A stretch of DNA of 22,138 nucleotides from an uncultured Clostridia bacterium (GTDB lineage Bacteria; Bacillota; Clostridia; TANB77; CAG-508). The stretch spans positions 13,605-35,742 of the forward strand of contig CAOSZT010000005.1 of the NCBI GenBank assembly GCA_948528155.1, in the 5' to 3' direction. The position numbers and the translations under genes were made by a program. The notes under the pieces were generated by a model. The model did not search any database. It had not been told where the DNA came from and worked only from the letters and a program-made list of their open reading frames with translations. Numbering within the stretch: position 1 is the stretch's first letter; each line of letters begins with the position of its first letter. This document shows, one piece after another, positions 7,449 through 15,791 of the stretch.

Positions 7449-8681
7449 TCAATGTATCTGAAACATATCTTTTCCTTCTCCACAAACTGGACAAACCCAA
7501 TCTTTAGGTAAATCTTCAAACTTTGTACCTCTTTGTATTCCATCCTTTTCATTTCCAAACTTAGGATTATAAATATATTTACATTGTGTACATTCATATT
7601 GTTCATTTCCAGTTCTATCAACTGAAAAATTATTATATCCAACTACAATAGCAACCATAACAATTAATAAAAATGATAAAGCTTTCCATATACCACTATC
7701 ACACAAAATTACTGCAAACATACCAAATATTGCACTTATTCCATACAAAATTAATACTGCTTGTTTTTGACTAAATCCTTTAGCTACTAGTCTATGATGT
7801 AAATGCCCATTATCAGCTTTAAATACTGCTTTTATAGATTTTCCTTTAATCAATCTTCTAATTATTGCCCAAAGTGTATCAAATATAGGTAATCCCAATG
7901 CTATTAATGGTAAAACAATTACTGCTGCTGTATATGTTTTAGCAGAACCTAAAATTGAAATTACTGATAACGAAAAACCTAAAAAGTTTGATCCAGTATC
8001 TCCAATAAAAGTTTTTGCGGGTGTAAAATTAAATGGTAAAAATCCTACCAAAGCACCTGCTAAAGCTGTCACTAATACTATTGATATTAAAGATGATCCA
8101 TTTAATACAAATATTACTAACAATGAAATCGCTGATATTACTGATATTCCTGATGAAAGTCCATCTAATCCATCTATTAAATTTATAGCATTTGTTACAA
8201 TTATTATCCAAACTATTGTAAGTAATACTGATGTAATTTGATGAATTTCTGAAAAATTCAAAAATGGAAGAGTTACTCCCTCTATTCTAATTCCTGCAAC
8301 CACAACACATATTGCTCCAAATAATTGCCCTGTTAATTTTGTTATTGGTTTTATTGGCTTTATATCATCAATTACACAAATTGCTGATATTCCCAAAATT
8401 CCTATAAGAAATCCTAATAACTTTTTCCAATATTCCTGAATGCCAAATAAATTTATTGATTTTTCCATACTCATTACTAATAATAAATATATTGTTGAAA
8501 CTAGAAATCCTAATATTACAGCTGGGCCACCAAATTTAGGCATTGTTTTCCTATGTGCTCTTCTATCATCTTTTTCTTCACTTACTGCTCCTATTTTTTT
8601 TGCAAGTTTTATTGTATATGGTGTAGTTACAAATGTCACTACAAATGCTAGTATAAATGCTATTGCTATATTCCCCCACAT
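7449..8681 (-). CDS. TagO/WecA-like phospho-N-acetylsugar transferase fused to a C-terminal rubredoxin domain
   Basis: Residues 1-350 form a polytopic enzyme of the MraY/WecA/TagO family, which moves a phospho-sugar (for TagO/WecA, GlcNAc-1-phosphate) from UDP onto undecaprenyl phosphate to start teichoic acid or polysaccharide synthesis. Motifs: Asp38-Asp39 to His43 ('DDRRAH'), Asp105-Asp106, 'NLIDGLDGL' (167-175), 'FIGDTGS' (225-231) and 'HLHHRL' (293-298). The last favours WecA/TagO over MraY. After the last hydrophobic segment and a short linker, residues 362-410 are a full rubredoxin: Cys364-x2-Cys367, 'YIYNP', 'GTKFEDLP', and Cys397-x2-Cys400 in 'DWVCPVC'. All four iron ligands are present. 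I use the ATG at 8681, 7 bases after AAAGGA; an ATG at 8705 lacks a ribosome binding site. It follows rpiB by about 65 bases and is probably co-transcribed with it. Domain identities are clear; why they are fused is unknown. Confidence 0.92.
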   Translation of the reverse strand: MWGNIAIAFILAFVVTFVTTPYTIKLAKKIGAVSEEKDDRRAHRKTMPKFGGPAVILGFLVSTIYLLLVMSMEKSINLFGIQEYWKKLLGFLIGILGISAICVIDDIKPIKPITKLTGQLFGAICVVVAGIRIEGVTLPFLNFSEIHQITSVLLTIVWIIIVTNAINLIDGLDGLSSGISVISAISLLVIFVLNGSSLISIVLVTALAGALVGFLPFNFTPAKTFIGDTGSNFLGFSLSVISILGSAKTYTAAVIVLPLIALGLPIFDTLWAIIRRLIKGKSIKAVFKADNGHLHHRLVAKGFSQKQAVLILYGISAIFGMFAVILCDSGIWKALSFLLIVMVAIVVGYNNFSVDRTGNEQYECTQCKYIYNPKFGNEKDGIQRGTKFEDLPKDWVCPVCGEGKDMFQIH

Positions 8682-8746
8682 ATTATATTCCTTTCTGAAT
8701 GTCAAAAACTATTTTTATTTTTTAATTTGTTAATTTTATTAATAAA

Positions 8747-9193
8747 TTATTTCATATTATTATTCTCTATTTCTTCTAACATTTTCAATCTATCTTCATA
8801 TCTTCCACCTTTAAATTTTTCTCCTAACCAATTTCTTATAATACAAATAGCTTGATTAGTAGTTAAATAATCTCCACCTAATGTAATTACATTTATATCA
8901 TCATCTGCTTTTGCAAATTTTGCAGCTTCTTCATTTCCTATAGTTGCAGCTCTTATCCCTTTAAATTTATTAGCAACTACTGTCATTCCATATCCTGACC
9001 TACATATTAATATTCCCACATCACTTTCCTTTTTTTGTATTGCTTCTGCTACTTTTTTTGCATATATTGGATAGTCTGTTCTTTCTTCATTATGTGTTCC
9101 AATATCTTTATATTCAATTCCCTTTTCTTCAAAATATCTCTTAATTTCTTCTTTTAATTTATATCCTCCATGATCTGCTCCTATTACTATCAT
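8747..9193 (-). CDS. rpiB: Ribose-5-phosphate isomerase B family sugar-phosphate isomerase
   Basis: Cytoplasmic isomerase expected to interconvert ribose 5-phosphate and ribulose 5-phosphate. Its 148 residues and opening 'MIVIGADHGGYKLKEEI' are typical of the RpiB/LacA/LacB family, with Asp8 and His9 in place. The catalytic cysteine is kept in 'GILICRSGYGM', but the usual phosphate-loop wording is CG(T/S)GIGM, so here Gly is replaced by Arg and Ile by Tyr. 'ANKFKGIRAA' follows as expected. AGGAGG precedes the ATG and a good promoter lies upstream. LacAB-like or other sugar specificity cannot be excluded, given the altered loop. Confidence 0.9.
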   Translation of the reverse strand: MIVIGADHGGYKLKEEIKRYFEEKGIEYKDIGTHNEERTDYPIYAKKVAEAIQKKESDVGILICRSGYGMTVVANKFKGIRAATIGNEEAAKFAKADDDINVITLGGDYLTTNQAICIIRNWLGEKFKGGRYEDRLKMLEEIENNNMK

Positions 9194-9218
9194 TTGTATC
9201 CTCCTTGCTTTTTTTTAT

Positions 9219-9247
9219 ACTATAACATATTTTTTTTTATATTACAA
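9219..9247 (-). promoter_or_regulatory. Promoter of rpiB (and the TagO-rubredoxin gene)
   Basis: On the minus strand, TTGTAA (9242-9247) and TATAGT (9219-9224) are 17 bases apart, and a TGn extension precedes the -10. Transcription would start near 9212, about 20 bases before the rpiB start. Confidence 0.65.
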
Positions 9248-9317
9248 TAATTTTTTTAAATAAGGGCAAAGTAAAACTTACAAAATAATACATTTTTATT
9301 GTTGAGTAGTTAAAACC

Positions 9318-10331
9318 TTAATCTTTGATATTTTCTGCATATTTATTATTCACAATTTTATCAAATGGAGCTTTTTGAGTTAATTCTCCAGCCAAACTCA
9401 TTACATCTTGTAACTTATCAAAACTTTCTTGTTTTAATACTGGTGTTTCATTCCAAGCATCTATGTCTTTATAGCTTTGTACTGCTGTCGCAAGTAGTTC
9501 TATATCTGTGTCTGGGAAAAAGTCTTTTATCACTTCTGCAATTTCTTTTGCTGTATGTTCTTTTACCCATTTTTGTCCTTTATAAATTGCACTTGTAAAA
9601 TTTTGTATTGTTGTTTCATTTTTCTCTATATAACTTTTTTTAGCAAAATATGCTGTATATGGAATTTCTCCCGCTTCTTTTCCAACAGAAGCCACAACAT
9701 ATCCTTTACCTATATTTTGAACATTTGAAGCAGTTGGCTCAAATAATGTTACAAAATCTGCATCTCCAGATGTGAAAGCACTTGCCATCAAGTCAAATTT
9801 GATACTATCATCTAATGTTAAGTCTTTTCCTGGTGTTAAGCCATTTTCCTTTATTACATATTCCAATGTCATATATGGCACTCCACCTTTTCTTCCAGGT
9901 ATAACTGTTTTTCCTTTCAAGTCTTTCCAAGTGAAGTTTTCTATTTTTTCTTTTGACACTAAAAATGAACCATCTCTTTTTGTAAGTTGTGCAAATACTT
10001 GTGTATAGTCCTCTTTTCCTTCATTATATACATATATTGATGCTTCTGGTCCTGCAAATCCTATTTGTGCTTCACCTGATAATACTGATGTCATTACTGC
10101 GTCTGCACCTTGCCCAGTAGTCAATTCAATTTCTATCCCATTTTCTAAAAAATAACCATTATTAATCGCAACATATTGTGGTGCATAAAACACAGAACGA
10201 GTAACTTCATTCATTTTTATTAATGTATTTCCATTATTAGTAGTTTGTTTGTTATTTTTTATTATAACAACTCCAACAACAATCGCGACTAAAATCAAAA
10301 TAACCACACCAATTATAATTTTCCTTTTCAC
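9318..10331 (-). CDS. ABC transporter substrate-binding protein, NMT1/SsuA-like
   Basis: Extracytoplasmic binding protein of an importer in the sulfonate/nitrate/thiamine-precursor group (NMT1/THI5-like fold). Residues 4-24 form a hydrophobic N-terminal segment preceded by Lys/Arg. The core begins with 'NEVTRSVFYAPQYVAINNGYF' split by the family pattern and continues 'GQGADAVMTSVLSGEAQIGFAG'. No lipobox cysteine is visible, so it is anchored by the N-terminal helix or released, unlike most Gram-positive binding proteins. The start is GTG at 10331, six bases after AGGAGG. It is the last gene of the three-gene operon, 25 bases after the permease. The ligand cannot be read from sequence; sulfonates, nitrate, pyrimidine thiamine precursors and riboflavin-type compounds are all served by relatives. 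Confidence 0.88.
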   Translation of the reverse strand: MKRKIIIGVVILILVAIVVGVVIIKNNKQTTNNGNTLIKMNEVTRSVFYAPQYVAINNGYFLENGIEIELTTGQGADAVMTSVLSGEAQIGFAGPEASIYVYNEGKEDYTQVFAQLTKRDGSFLVSKEKIENFTWKDLKGKTVIPGRKGGVPYMTLEYVIKENGLTPGKDLTLDDSIKFDLMASAFTSGDADFVTLFEPTASNVQNIGKGYVVASVGKEAGEIPYTAYFAKKSYIEKNETTIQNFTSAIYKGQKWVKEHTAKEIAEVIKDFFPDTDIELLATAVQSYKDIDAWNETPVLKQESFDKLQDVMSLAGELTQKAPFDKIVNNKYAENIKD

Positions 10332-10356
10332 TATAAACCTCCTACTACTATTAAAA

Positions 10357-11151
10357 TTACTTTCGGATAAATTTTTCTAACAATAAAACTCCTCCATACA
10401 TAACTCCAGCAACAATTCCTAAAATTATTACACTTGTCATAACCAAATCTAATTTAAAAACTTGCCCACCATATACTATTAAATACCCTAAACCAGCTTT
10501 TGAAACCAAAAACTCTCCTGATATTACGCCTACAAGTGATAAACCTATATTTACCTTTAATGAATTTATAAATGTTCCTATATTTGCAGGTATAACTATT
10601 TTTGTAAGTAATTGAAATTTCGTACAATTAAATGTTCTTGCCATTCTAATTATTTCTTTATCTGTTTTTAAATATCCATTTAGCATTTCCAGTATTGTTA
10701 CAATTAATGAAATTGCTATTGCCATTACAATAATTGCAGGAGTACCTGAGCCAACCCAAATAATAATTATTGGACCTAAAGCAACTTTTGGCAAACTATT
10801 TAGAACAACTAAAAATGGCTCAGAAACTTTTGCTAAAAATTTAGACCACCACAAAATAATAGCAATTAGCACACCTAAAATTGTACCCAAACAAAATCCA
10901 ACTAAAGTTTCATAAATTGTTACTTGAATATGTTTTAGCAAATCATTTGACGATAAATCCAAAAATGTTTTAAAAATTCTACTAGGTTGACTAGTTATAA
11001 AACTATCTATTAAGTCTGTATTTGCAAGAATTTCCCAAACTCCTAAAAAGCCAACTAAAATTAATAATTGTGTCAATATTACTAAAAATTTATTTAATTT
11101 ATTTTTTCTTAAATATTTTTTTCTTTCTATAGATATTCCTTTACTTTTCAT
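10357..11151 (-). CDS. ABC transporter permease, SsuC/TauC-like
   Basis: Inner-membrane permease of the same importer, 264 residues with about six hydrophobic segments after a basic N terminus ('IERKKYLRKNKLNK'). It carries the permease EAA-type loop, here around 'ARTFNCTKFQLLTKIVIPANIG' split across residues ~170-190, which contacts the ATPase. 'LNSLPKVALGPIIIIWVG' is typical of the SsuC/TauC/NrtB group. Its start overlaps the end of the ATPase gene by 11 bases, so the two are translationally linked. The ATG is preceded by a GGAGGGAG stretch within the ATPase coding sequence. Confidence 0.92.
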   Translation of the reverse strand: MKSKGISIERKKYLRKNKLNKFLVILTQLLILVGFLGVWEILANTDLIDSFITSQPSRIFKTFLDLSSNDLLKHIQVTIYETLVGFCLGTILGVLIAIILWWSKFLAKVSEPFLVVLNSLPKVALGPIIIIWVGSGTPAIIVMAIAISLIVTILEMLNGYLKTDKEIIRMARTFNCTKFQLLTKIVIPANIGTFINSLKVNIGLSLVGVISGEFLVSKAGLGYLIVYGGQVFKLDLVMTSVIILGIVAGVMYGGVLLLEKFIRK

Positions 11152-11911
11152 TTACACCAAGCTCCCTCCATAAGCAATCAAAATATTTGCTAAATTTAGG
11201 ACTTTGTCTGCAATTTATAGGTGTTCTGTTTTCCATTTCAAAATCTATTTTGTGTATATCTTTAATAGTTCCTGGTCTTTTACTTAAAACTAAAACCCTG
11301 TCTGCCATACTTATTGCTTCTGATATATCATGTGTTACCATTATTGTTGTTATATTTTCTTTTTTCAAAATTGAGTATATATCTTCTGTTACCATTATTC
11401 TTGTTTGATAATCTAATGCTGAAAAAGCTTCATCTAATAATAATAACTTTGGTTTAACCGCTAATGTTCTAATTAATGCAACTCTTTGCCTCATTCCTCC
11501 TGACAATTCTGATGGATATTTGCCTATAAAATCATATAAATTGTACTTTTTTAATAGTTCTTTTACATATTCAATATTTTCTTTTGTCTTTATTCCTTTA
11601 ATTTCTAGTCCAATTAATGTATTATTTAAAATATTTCTCCATTCCAATAAACAATCTCTTTGTAGCATATAACCTATTTTTGATGATATTTCTTCTATTT
11701 TTTCTCCTTCTATGTATATTTCTCCTTCTGTTTTACTTTCTAGTCCTGCTATTATTGATAATAGTGTTGATTTTCCACATCCACTTGGTCCTATTACACT
11801 GACAAATTCTCCTCTTTTTACTCTAAAGTTTACATTTTTTAGTGCCTGAATTTCTCCTTCTTTGTTTTGATATTTTTTTCCTATATTTTTAACTTCAAGT
11901 ATTTCTTTCAT
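11141..11911 (-). CDS. ABC transporter ATP-binding protein, SsuB/TauB-like
   Basis: Cytoplasmic ATPase that powers the importer. In 256 residues it shows Walker A 'GPSGCGKST' (about 42-50), Q-loop 'MLQRDCLLEW', signature 'LSGGMRQR', Walker B 'LLLLDEAFSALD' and the switch histidine in 'VTHDISEA'. AAAGGAGG lies before the ATG. It is the first gene of the operon (ATPase, permease, binding protein). I found no convincing promoter in the ~60 bases upstream apart from a TATAGT-like -10 without a good -35. No riboswitch-like structure is evident, so the sequence does not name the ligand. Confidence 0.95.
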   Translation of the reverse strand: MKEILEVKNIGKKYQNKEGEIQALKNVNFRVKRGEFVSVIGPSGCGKSTLLSIIAGLESKTEGEIYIEGEKIEEISSKIGYMLQRDCLLEWRNILNNTLIGLEIKGIKTKENIEYVKELLKKYNLYDFIGKYPSELSGGMRQRVALIRTLAVKPKLLLLDEAFSALDYQTRIMVTEDIYSILKKENITTIMVTHDISEAISMADRVLVLSKRPGTIKDIHKIDFEMENRTPINCRQSPKFSKYFDCLWRELGVNEK

Positions 11912-11973
11912 AAATTGCCTCCTTTTATTTATCCTACTATATTTTATGTAATGTTAAATTTTATGGTTACTAC

Positions 11974-12264
11974 TTAAAAAACGAAAATCAAAAAACAAAT
12001 TTTTATTTCTATAAATGGTCCTAACATAAAATCTAATATATGTAAAGAAACAAATATACTTACAATGCCTAAATCTGGTTTATAAAATGGATATGCTATC
12101 AAAAACATTATCAATACCGATAAAATAAGTAAAACATATAATTTTATTGCATTTCTTAAATGCTCTTTATAAACAAACTTTTCCTTTGCTATATCTACTT
12201 TTGCAACAGTTTTTACTGCATCTGTAATATTCTTTTTTGGGCAAGCCCATTTTAAAGCTATAAA
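11974..12264 (-). pseudogene. Remnant or frameshifted gene for a small membrane protein
   Basis: The minus strand is open for 96 codons between stops and reads as a real protein, with 'KKNITDAVKTVAKVDIAKEKF' split into a charged N-terminal part followed by hydrophobic segments ('LYVLLILSVLIMFLIAYPFY', then a second hydrophobic stretch to the stop). It has no ATG, GTG or TTG near its beginning and no ribosome binding site. An ATG at 12248-12250 lies in another frame. Removing one base from the A6 run (12233-12238) would join it to give 'MGLPKKNITDAV...', about 92 residues. So this is a decayed gene, a single-base frameshift, or an assembly indel. It lies between the ATPase terminator and the ABC operon. 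I do not recognise the family. Confidence 0.45.
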
Positions 12265-12267
12265 TTA

Positions 12268-12313
12268 TAAAAAAAAGAGAACATAATTAAACAAAAATTT
12301 AATCATATTCTCT
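12268..12313 (-). terminator. Terminator of the P-type ATPase gene
   Basis: On the minus strand a 16-bp stem forms between 12298-12313 and 12276-12291, with two G-U pairs and a short U-rich loop. Eight T follow at 12268-12275. The wobble pairs exist only in the minus-strand RNA, which fixes the direction. Confidence 0.85.
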
Positions 12314-12319
12314 AAAAAT

Positions 12320-14971
12320 TTAAATCTCAGCTTTTTTACTTAAAACAATTTCATTTGAACAATCTTTAATATCAACCCTCTTCTGCAACTCCATAATCAA
12401 AATTGGCAATAAAGAAATACCAACAGTAATTCCCCATTGAGCCATATTCAAAGTAACAACCTCAAACATATTAGCCAAAACTGGTACTATAACTACAACA
12501 ACTTGGATAAAAATACCCAAAACAAAACTGCCAATTAAATACTTATTCTCAAAAAAACCACTCTCAAAAATAGACTTCTCACTTTTTATATTAAAACTAT
12601 GCACTAACTCCAAAAATCCAATAGCCAAAAAAGCCATAGTTCTACCAACCTCTAAGCCAAAATATTTATTACCAATACCAAAGGCTACAAGAGTCAAAAC
12701 TCCAATCATAACACCTTCAACAATAATTTTATTCCACAATCCATCAGCAAAAATACCTTTTTTACTATTAACAGGTCTTCTATTCATTATATCTTTTTCA
12801 GGCTTTTCTAACCCCAAAGCAATTGCTGGAAGAGAATCTGTAACTAAATTTATCCATAAAAGCTGAATTGCAAGTAATGGTGATTTTAGACCTAATACTA
12901 ACCCTATAAAAATTGTAACTATTTCACCTATATTAGTAGCAATTAAAAAATGTATTGCCTTTTTTATATTATCATATATATTCCTTCCTTGCTTTACAGC
13001 CTCAACAATTGTAACAAAATTATCATCTGTCAAAATAATATCAGCAGCATTTTTGGCAACATCTGTACCATTTTTACCCATAGCAATTCCTATATCAGCA
13101 TTTTTTAGTGCTGGACTATCATTTACACCATCACCTGTCATTGCAACAACTGACCCATTTTTTTGCCAGGCCTTTACTATTCTTACTTTATGTTCTGGCG
13201 TAACTCTTGCAAATACAGAATACTCTTTTATGTTTTTTTCTAATTGATTTTGATTTATATTATCTAGTTCTTGACCTGTAATTGCTTTGTCTTTTAATCC
13301 TAAAATTCCCAAATCCTTTGCAATTGCTTTTGCTGTTTCTAAGTGATCTCCTGTTATCATTACTGTTTTTATTCCAGCTTGTTTACACGTTTTAACCGCT
13401 TCTTTTACACCTTCTCTTGGAGGATCTATCATACCAATTAAACCAACAAAAGTTAAATTATCCTCTATATTTGAAGTTTCAATTTTACTTGGCAAAAAGT
13501 CTACATCTTTATATGCAACAGCTATCACTCTTAATGCCTGTTTAGCCATTTCTTTATTTTCAGTTTGAATTTTTGATGAATTTAATGTATTAATTTGTAT
13601 ATTATATTGATTTTGCATTTCGATTACTTCTGAAATCTCTTTTGTACACTTTTGTAATAGTACATCTGGTGCTCCTTTAGTAATAATACGATATTTGCTT
13701 CCTATTCTATGTATAGTTGTCATCATTTTTCTATTTGAATCAAATGGAATTTCGTTAACTCTAGGTAACATTTTTTCTAATTCATTTTTTATAGATCCCA
13801 TATTCAATCCTGCTTCTACAATTGCCTTTTCTGTTGGCTCCCCTGTTACACTTCTATTACCATTTTCCACAATAATTTCACAATCTGTGCATAATGTTGC
13901 CAATTCTACTATAAATTTTTTATTTCTACATTTAATATCAACAACCTTCATCTTATTTTGTGTTAATGTACCTGTTTTATCTGAACAAATTACACTACTA
14001 CTTCCAAGAGTTTCCACTGCTGGCAACTTTCTAATAATACTATTCTTTTTAGCCATTTTAGTAACACCAATTGAAAGCATAATAGTAACAATAGCAGGAA
14101 GTCCCTCTGGTATAGCAGCAACTGCCAATCCTACTGAAGTCATAAACATCTCAACAGGCTCTATATGTTTAATTAATCCCATTACAAAAATCACAATACA
14201 AATAGATAAACAAGCCAAACCTAAAGCCTTCCCAACATCACCTAACTTCTTTTGCAATGGTGTTTCAGGTGCTTCATCTTCAATAATCATATTAGCAATT
14301 TGTCCTACTTTTGTATTCATTCCTATATCAGTAACAATTGCTTTACCATGTCCATTAACAACAATACTTGCCATAAAAGCTAAATTTTTCATATCCCCTA
14401 AAGAAACATTCTCCTCACAAATCAAATTAGCATCCTTTAAAACTGGCTCTGTTTCTCCAGTTAAAGAAGATTCTTCAATTTTCAAATTATGACTTTCTAA
14501 AATTCTACAATCTGCTGGCACGAAATTTCCAGCCTCTAACTCTATAATATCACCCTTTACAAGTTCTTCAGCACATATCTCCAATTTTTTTCCTTCTCTA
14601 ATAACTTTAGCAATTTGAGGAGTCATTTGTTTTAATGCCTCAATAGACTTCTCTGCCTTTGACTCCTGTATAACACCCATTAAAGCATTAAAAACAACAA
14701 TTCCAATAATAATAATAGAATCCACAAAATCATTCTCACCTTGCATTTTAGAAACAATAGCAGAAACAACAGAAGCAATAATCAAAATAATAATCATAAA
14801 ATCATTAAATTGTTTTATGAATTTCACAAAAAAACTCTCTTTCTTCTTCTCCTCCAATTTATTTTTCCCATCTTTCTCTTGCCTTTGCTTTACCACATCC
14901 TCTGATAAACCAACACTTTCATTTGTACCTAAGTTTGTTAAAACTTCATCTCTTCTCAAAGTTTGCCACAT
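12320..14971 (-). CDS. P-type Ca2+-transporting ATPase (SERCA/PMR1-like, P2A)
   Basis: Membrane pump of 883 residues that uses ATP to export Ca2+ and perhaps Mn2+. Order: N-terminal cation-ATPase domain, actuator loop 'SLTGETEPV' (169-177), membrane segment 4 'AAIPEGLPA' with Glu289, phosphorylation motif 'DKTGTLT' with Asp331, 'KGAPD' in the nucleotide domain, 'MITGDHLETA', and hinge 'TGDGVNDSPALKNADIG'. Segment 5 keeps Asn and Glu in 'TNIGEIV', and segment 6 keeps Asn and Asp in 'WINLVTDSLPAIALG', the SERCA-type calcium ligands. An AAAAGGAG site precedes the ATG by 10 bases. It ends at a strong terminator. It is divergent from the ytaF-like gene, which belongs to a divalent-cation exporter superfamily. 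Ca2+ is the best-supported ion; Mn2+ is possible. Confidence 0.93.
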   Translation of the reverse strand: MWQTLRRDEVLTNLGTNESVGLSEDVVKQRQEKDGKNKLEEKKKESFFVKFIKQFNDFMIIILIIASVVSAIVSKMQGENDFVDSIIIIGIVVFNALMGVIQESKAEKSIEALKQMTPQIAKVIREGKKLEICAEELVKGDIIELEAGNFVPADCRILESHNLKIEESSLTGETEPVLKDANLICEENVSLGDMKNLAFMASIVVNGHGKAIVTDIGMNTKVGQIANMIIEDEAPETPLQKKLGDVGKALGLACLSICIVIFVMGLIKHIEPVEMFMTSVGLAVAAIPEGLPAIVTIMLSIGVTKMAKKNSIIRKLPAVETLGSSSVICSDKTGTLTQNKMKVVDIKCRNKKFIVELATLCTDCEIIVENGNRSVTGEPTEKAIVEAGLNMGSIKNELEKMLPRVNEIPFDSNRKMMTTIHRIGSKYRIITKGAPDVLLQKCTKEISEVIEMQNQYNIQINTLNSSKIQTENKEMAKQALRVIAVAYKDVDFLPSKIETSNIEDNLTFVGLIGMIDPPREGVKEAVKTCKQAGIKTVMITGDHLETAKAIAKDLGILGLKDKAITGQELDNINQNQLEKNIKEYSVFARVTPEHKVRIVKAWQKNGSVVAMTGDGVNDSPALKNADIGIAMGKNGTDVAKNAADIILTDDNFVTIVEAVKQGRNIYDNIKKAIHFLIATNIGEIVTIFIGLVLGLKSPLLAIQLLWINLVTDSLPAIALGLEKPEKDIMNRRPVNSKKGIFADGLWNKIIVEGVMIGVLTLVAFGIGNKYFGLEVGRTMAFLAIGFLELVHSFNIKSEKSIFESGFFENKYLIGSFVLGIFIQVVVVIVPVLANMFEVVTLNMAQWGITVGISLLPILIMELQKRVDIKDCSNEIVLSKKAEI

Positions 14972-15142
14972 ACAAAATACACTCCTTTTTCTTATGAAAA
15001 CTTTAATTGATTATGTAGTAAATCTTAAAGCACACCCTCTAATCAATCAAAAATATTAATATTAATAAAATATATGTGGCTTGTACAATTTTATTACACT
15101 AATTTTTAATTTTATCATATTATGTAATCAAGAGGTGTTATT

Positions 15143-15721
15143 ATGTTAAACTCAATATTATTATCAGTTTCAAGCAGTATAGACTCACTAGGAATAGGTA
15201 TTACATATGGAATAAAAAACACCAAAATTTCTTTAATTGGAAAAATAATCTTATTTATAATTTCTTTAACTATGAGTTATTTTTCTCTATTTTTAGGGAA
15301 TCTTATCCAAAATATTTTTCCAACTTTTTTAACAAAATTAATTGGTAGTTTAATATTAATATCTATGGGAATATATATAAGTTTTGAAGCATTAAAAAAA
15401 CAAGATGTTAATTGTAATGTTTTTAATAATCCAATATCATCTGACTTCGATAATTCACAAATTATAGATTCAAAAGAATCATTATTTTTAGCTGTAGCTC
15501 TTTCTCTTGATAGTTTGTGTATTGGAATAGGTGGTAGTATTAGTAATATAAATTTAATTTTATTTCCTTTATTAGTTAGCATTTTTCAGTTATCATTCTT
15601 AAGTTTTGGCACTTTTTTAGGATCTCATATTAATAAATTTTATAAACTTCCTAAAAATATATGGTCTTTAATTTCTGGAATTTTACTAATTTTAATTGGA
15701 ACTTTTAAATTGTTTATATAA
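15143..15721 (+). CDS. ytaF: YtaF/MntP-like membrane protein
   Basis: A 192-residue polytopic membrane protein made of two related halves, with the repeated acidic motifs 'SSIDSLGIGITYG' (about 12-24) and 'LSLDSLCIGIGGS' (about 120-132). This is the pattern of the MntP manganese exporter family and its sporulation-associated branch, YtaF. The 'ITYG' after the first motif and the overall length favour YtaF. A hydrophilic loop (about 85-110) joins the halves. AGAGGTG lies before the ATG. It is divergent from the Ca2+-ATPase gene, 171 bases away, and convergent with smc. In Bacillus relatives the role of YtaF is poorly known; ion transport here is inferred from family. If YtaF is right, the organism probably forms spores or descends from spore formers. 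Confidence 0.85.
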   Translation: MLNSILLSVSSSIDSLGIGITYGIKNTKISLIGKIILFIISLTMSYFSLFLGNLIQNIFPTFLTKLIGSLILISMGIYISFEALKKQDVNCNVFNNPISSDFDNSQIIDSKESLFLAVALSLDSLCIGIGGSISNINLILFPLLVSIFQLSFLSFGTFLGSHINKFYKLPKNIWSLISGILLILIGTFKLFI

Positions 15722-15730
15722 TTTGAAAAT

Positions 15731-15768
15731 GTGCAATAAGTAAATATTTTTTATTTTACTTATTGCAC
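15731..15768. terminator. Bidirectional terminator between ytaF and smc
   Basis: GTGCAATAAGTAAA (15731-15744) and TTTACTTATTGCAC (15755-15768) form a perfect 14-bp stem with a 10-base AT loop. Short T-rich stretches lie on both sides. It separates the convergent ytaF and smc genes. Confidence 0.85.
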
Positions 15769-15791
15769 TTAAAATATTTTATACTTCTTAT

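Noticed and set aside
5353..8211. Open frames overlapping uraA, upp and the TagO-like gene in other frames, including low-complexity Asn/Ile-rich ones
   Set aside because: They are products of AT-rich codon bias opposite or beside well-supported genes, without ribosome binding sites or recognisable domains.
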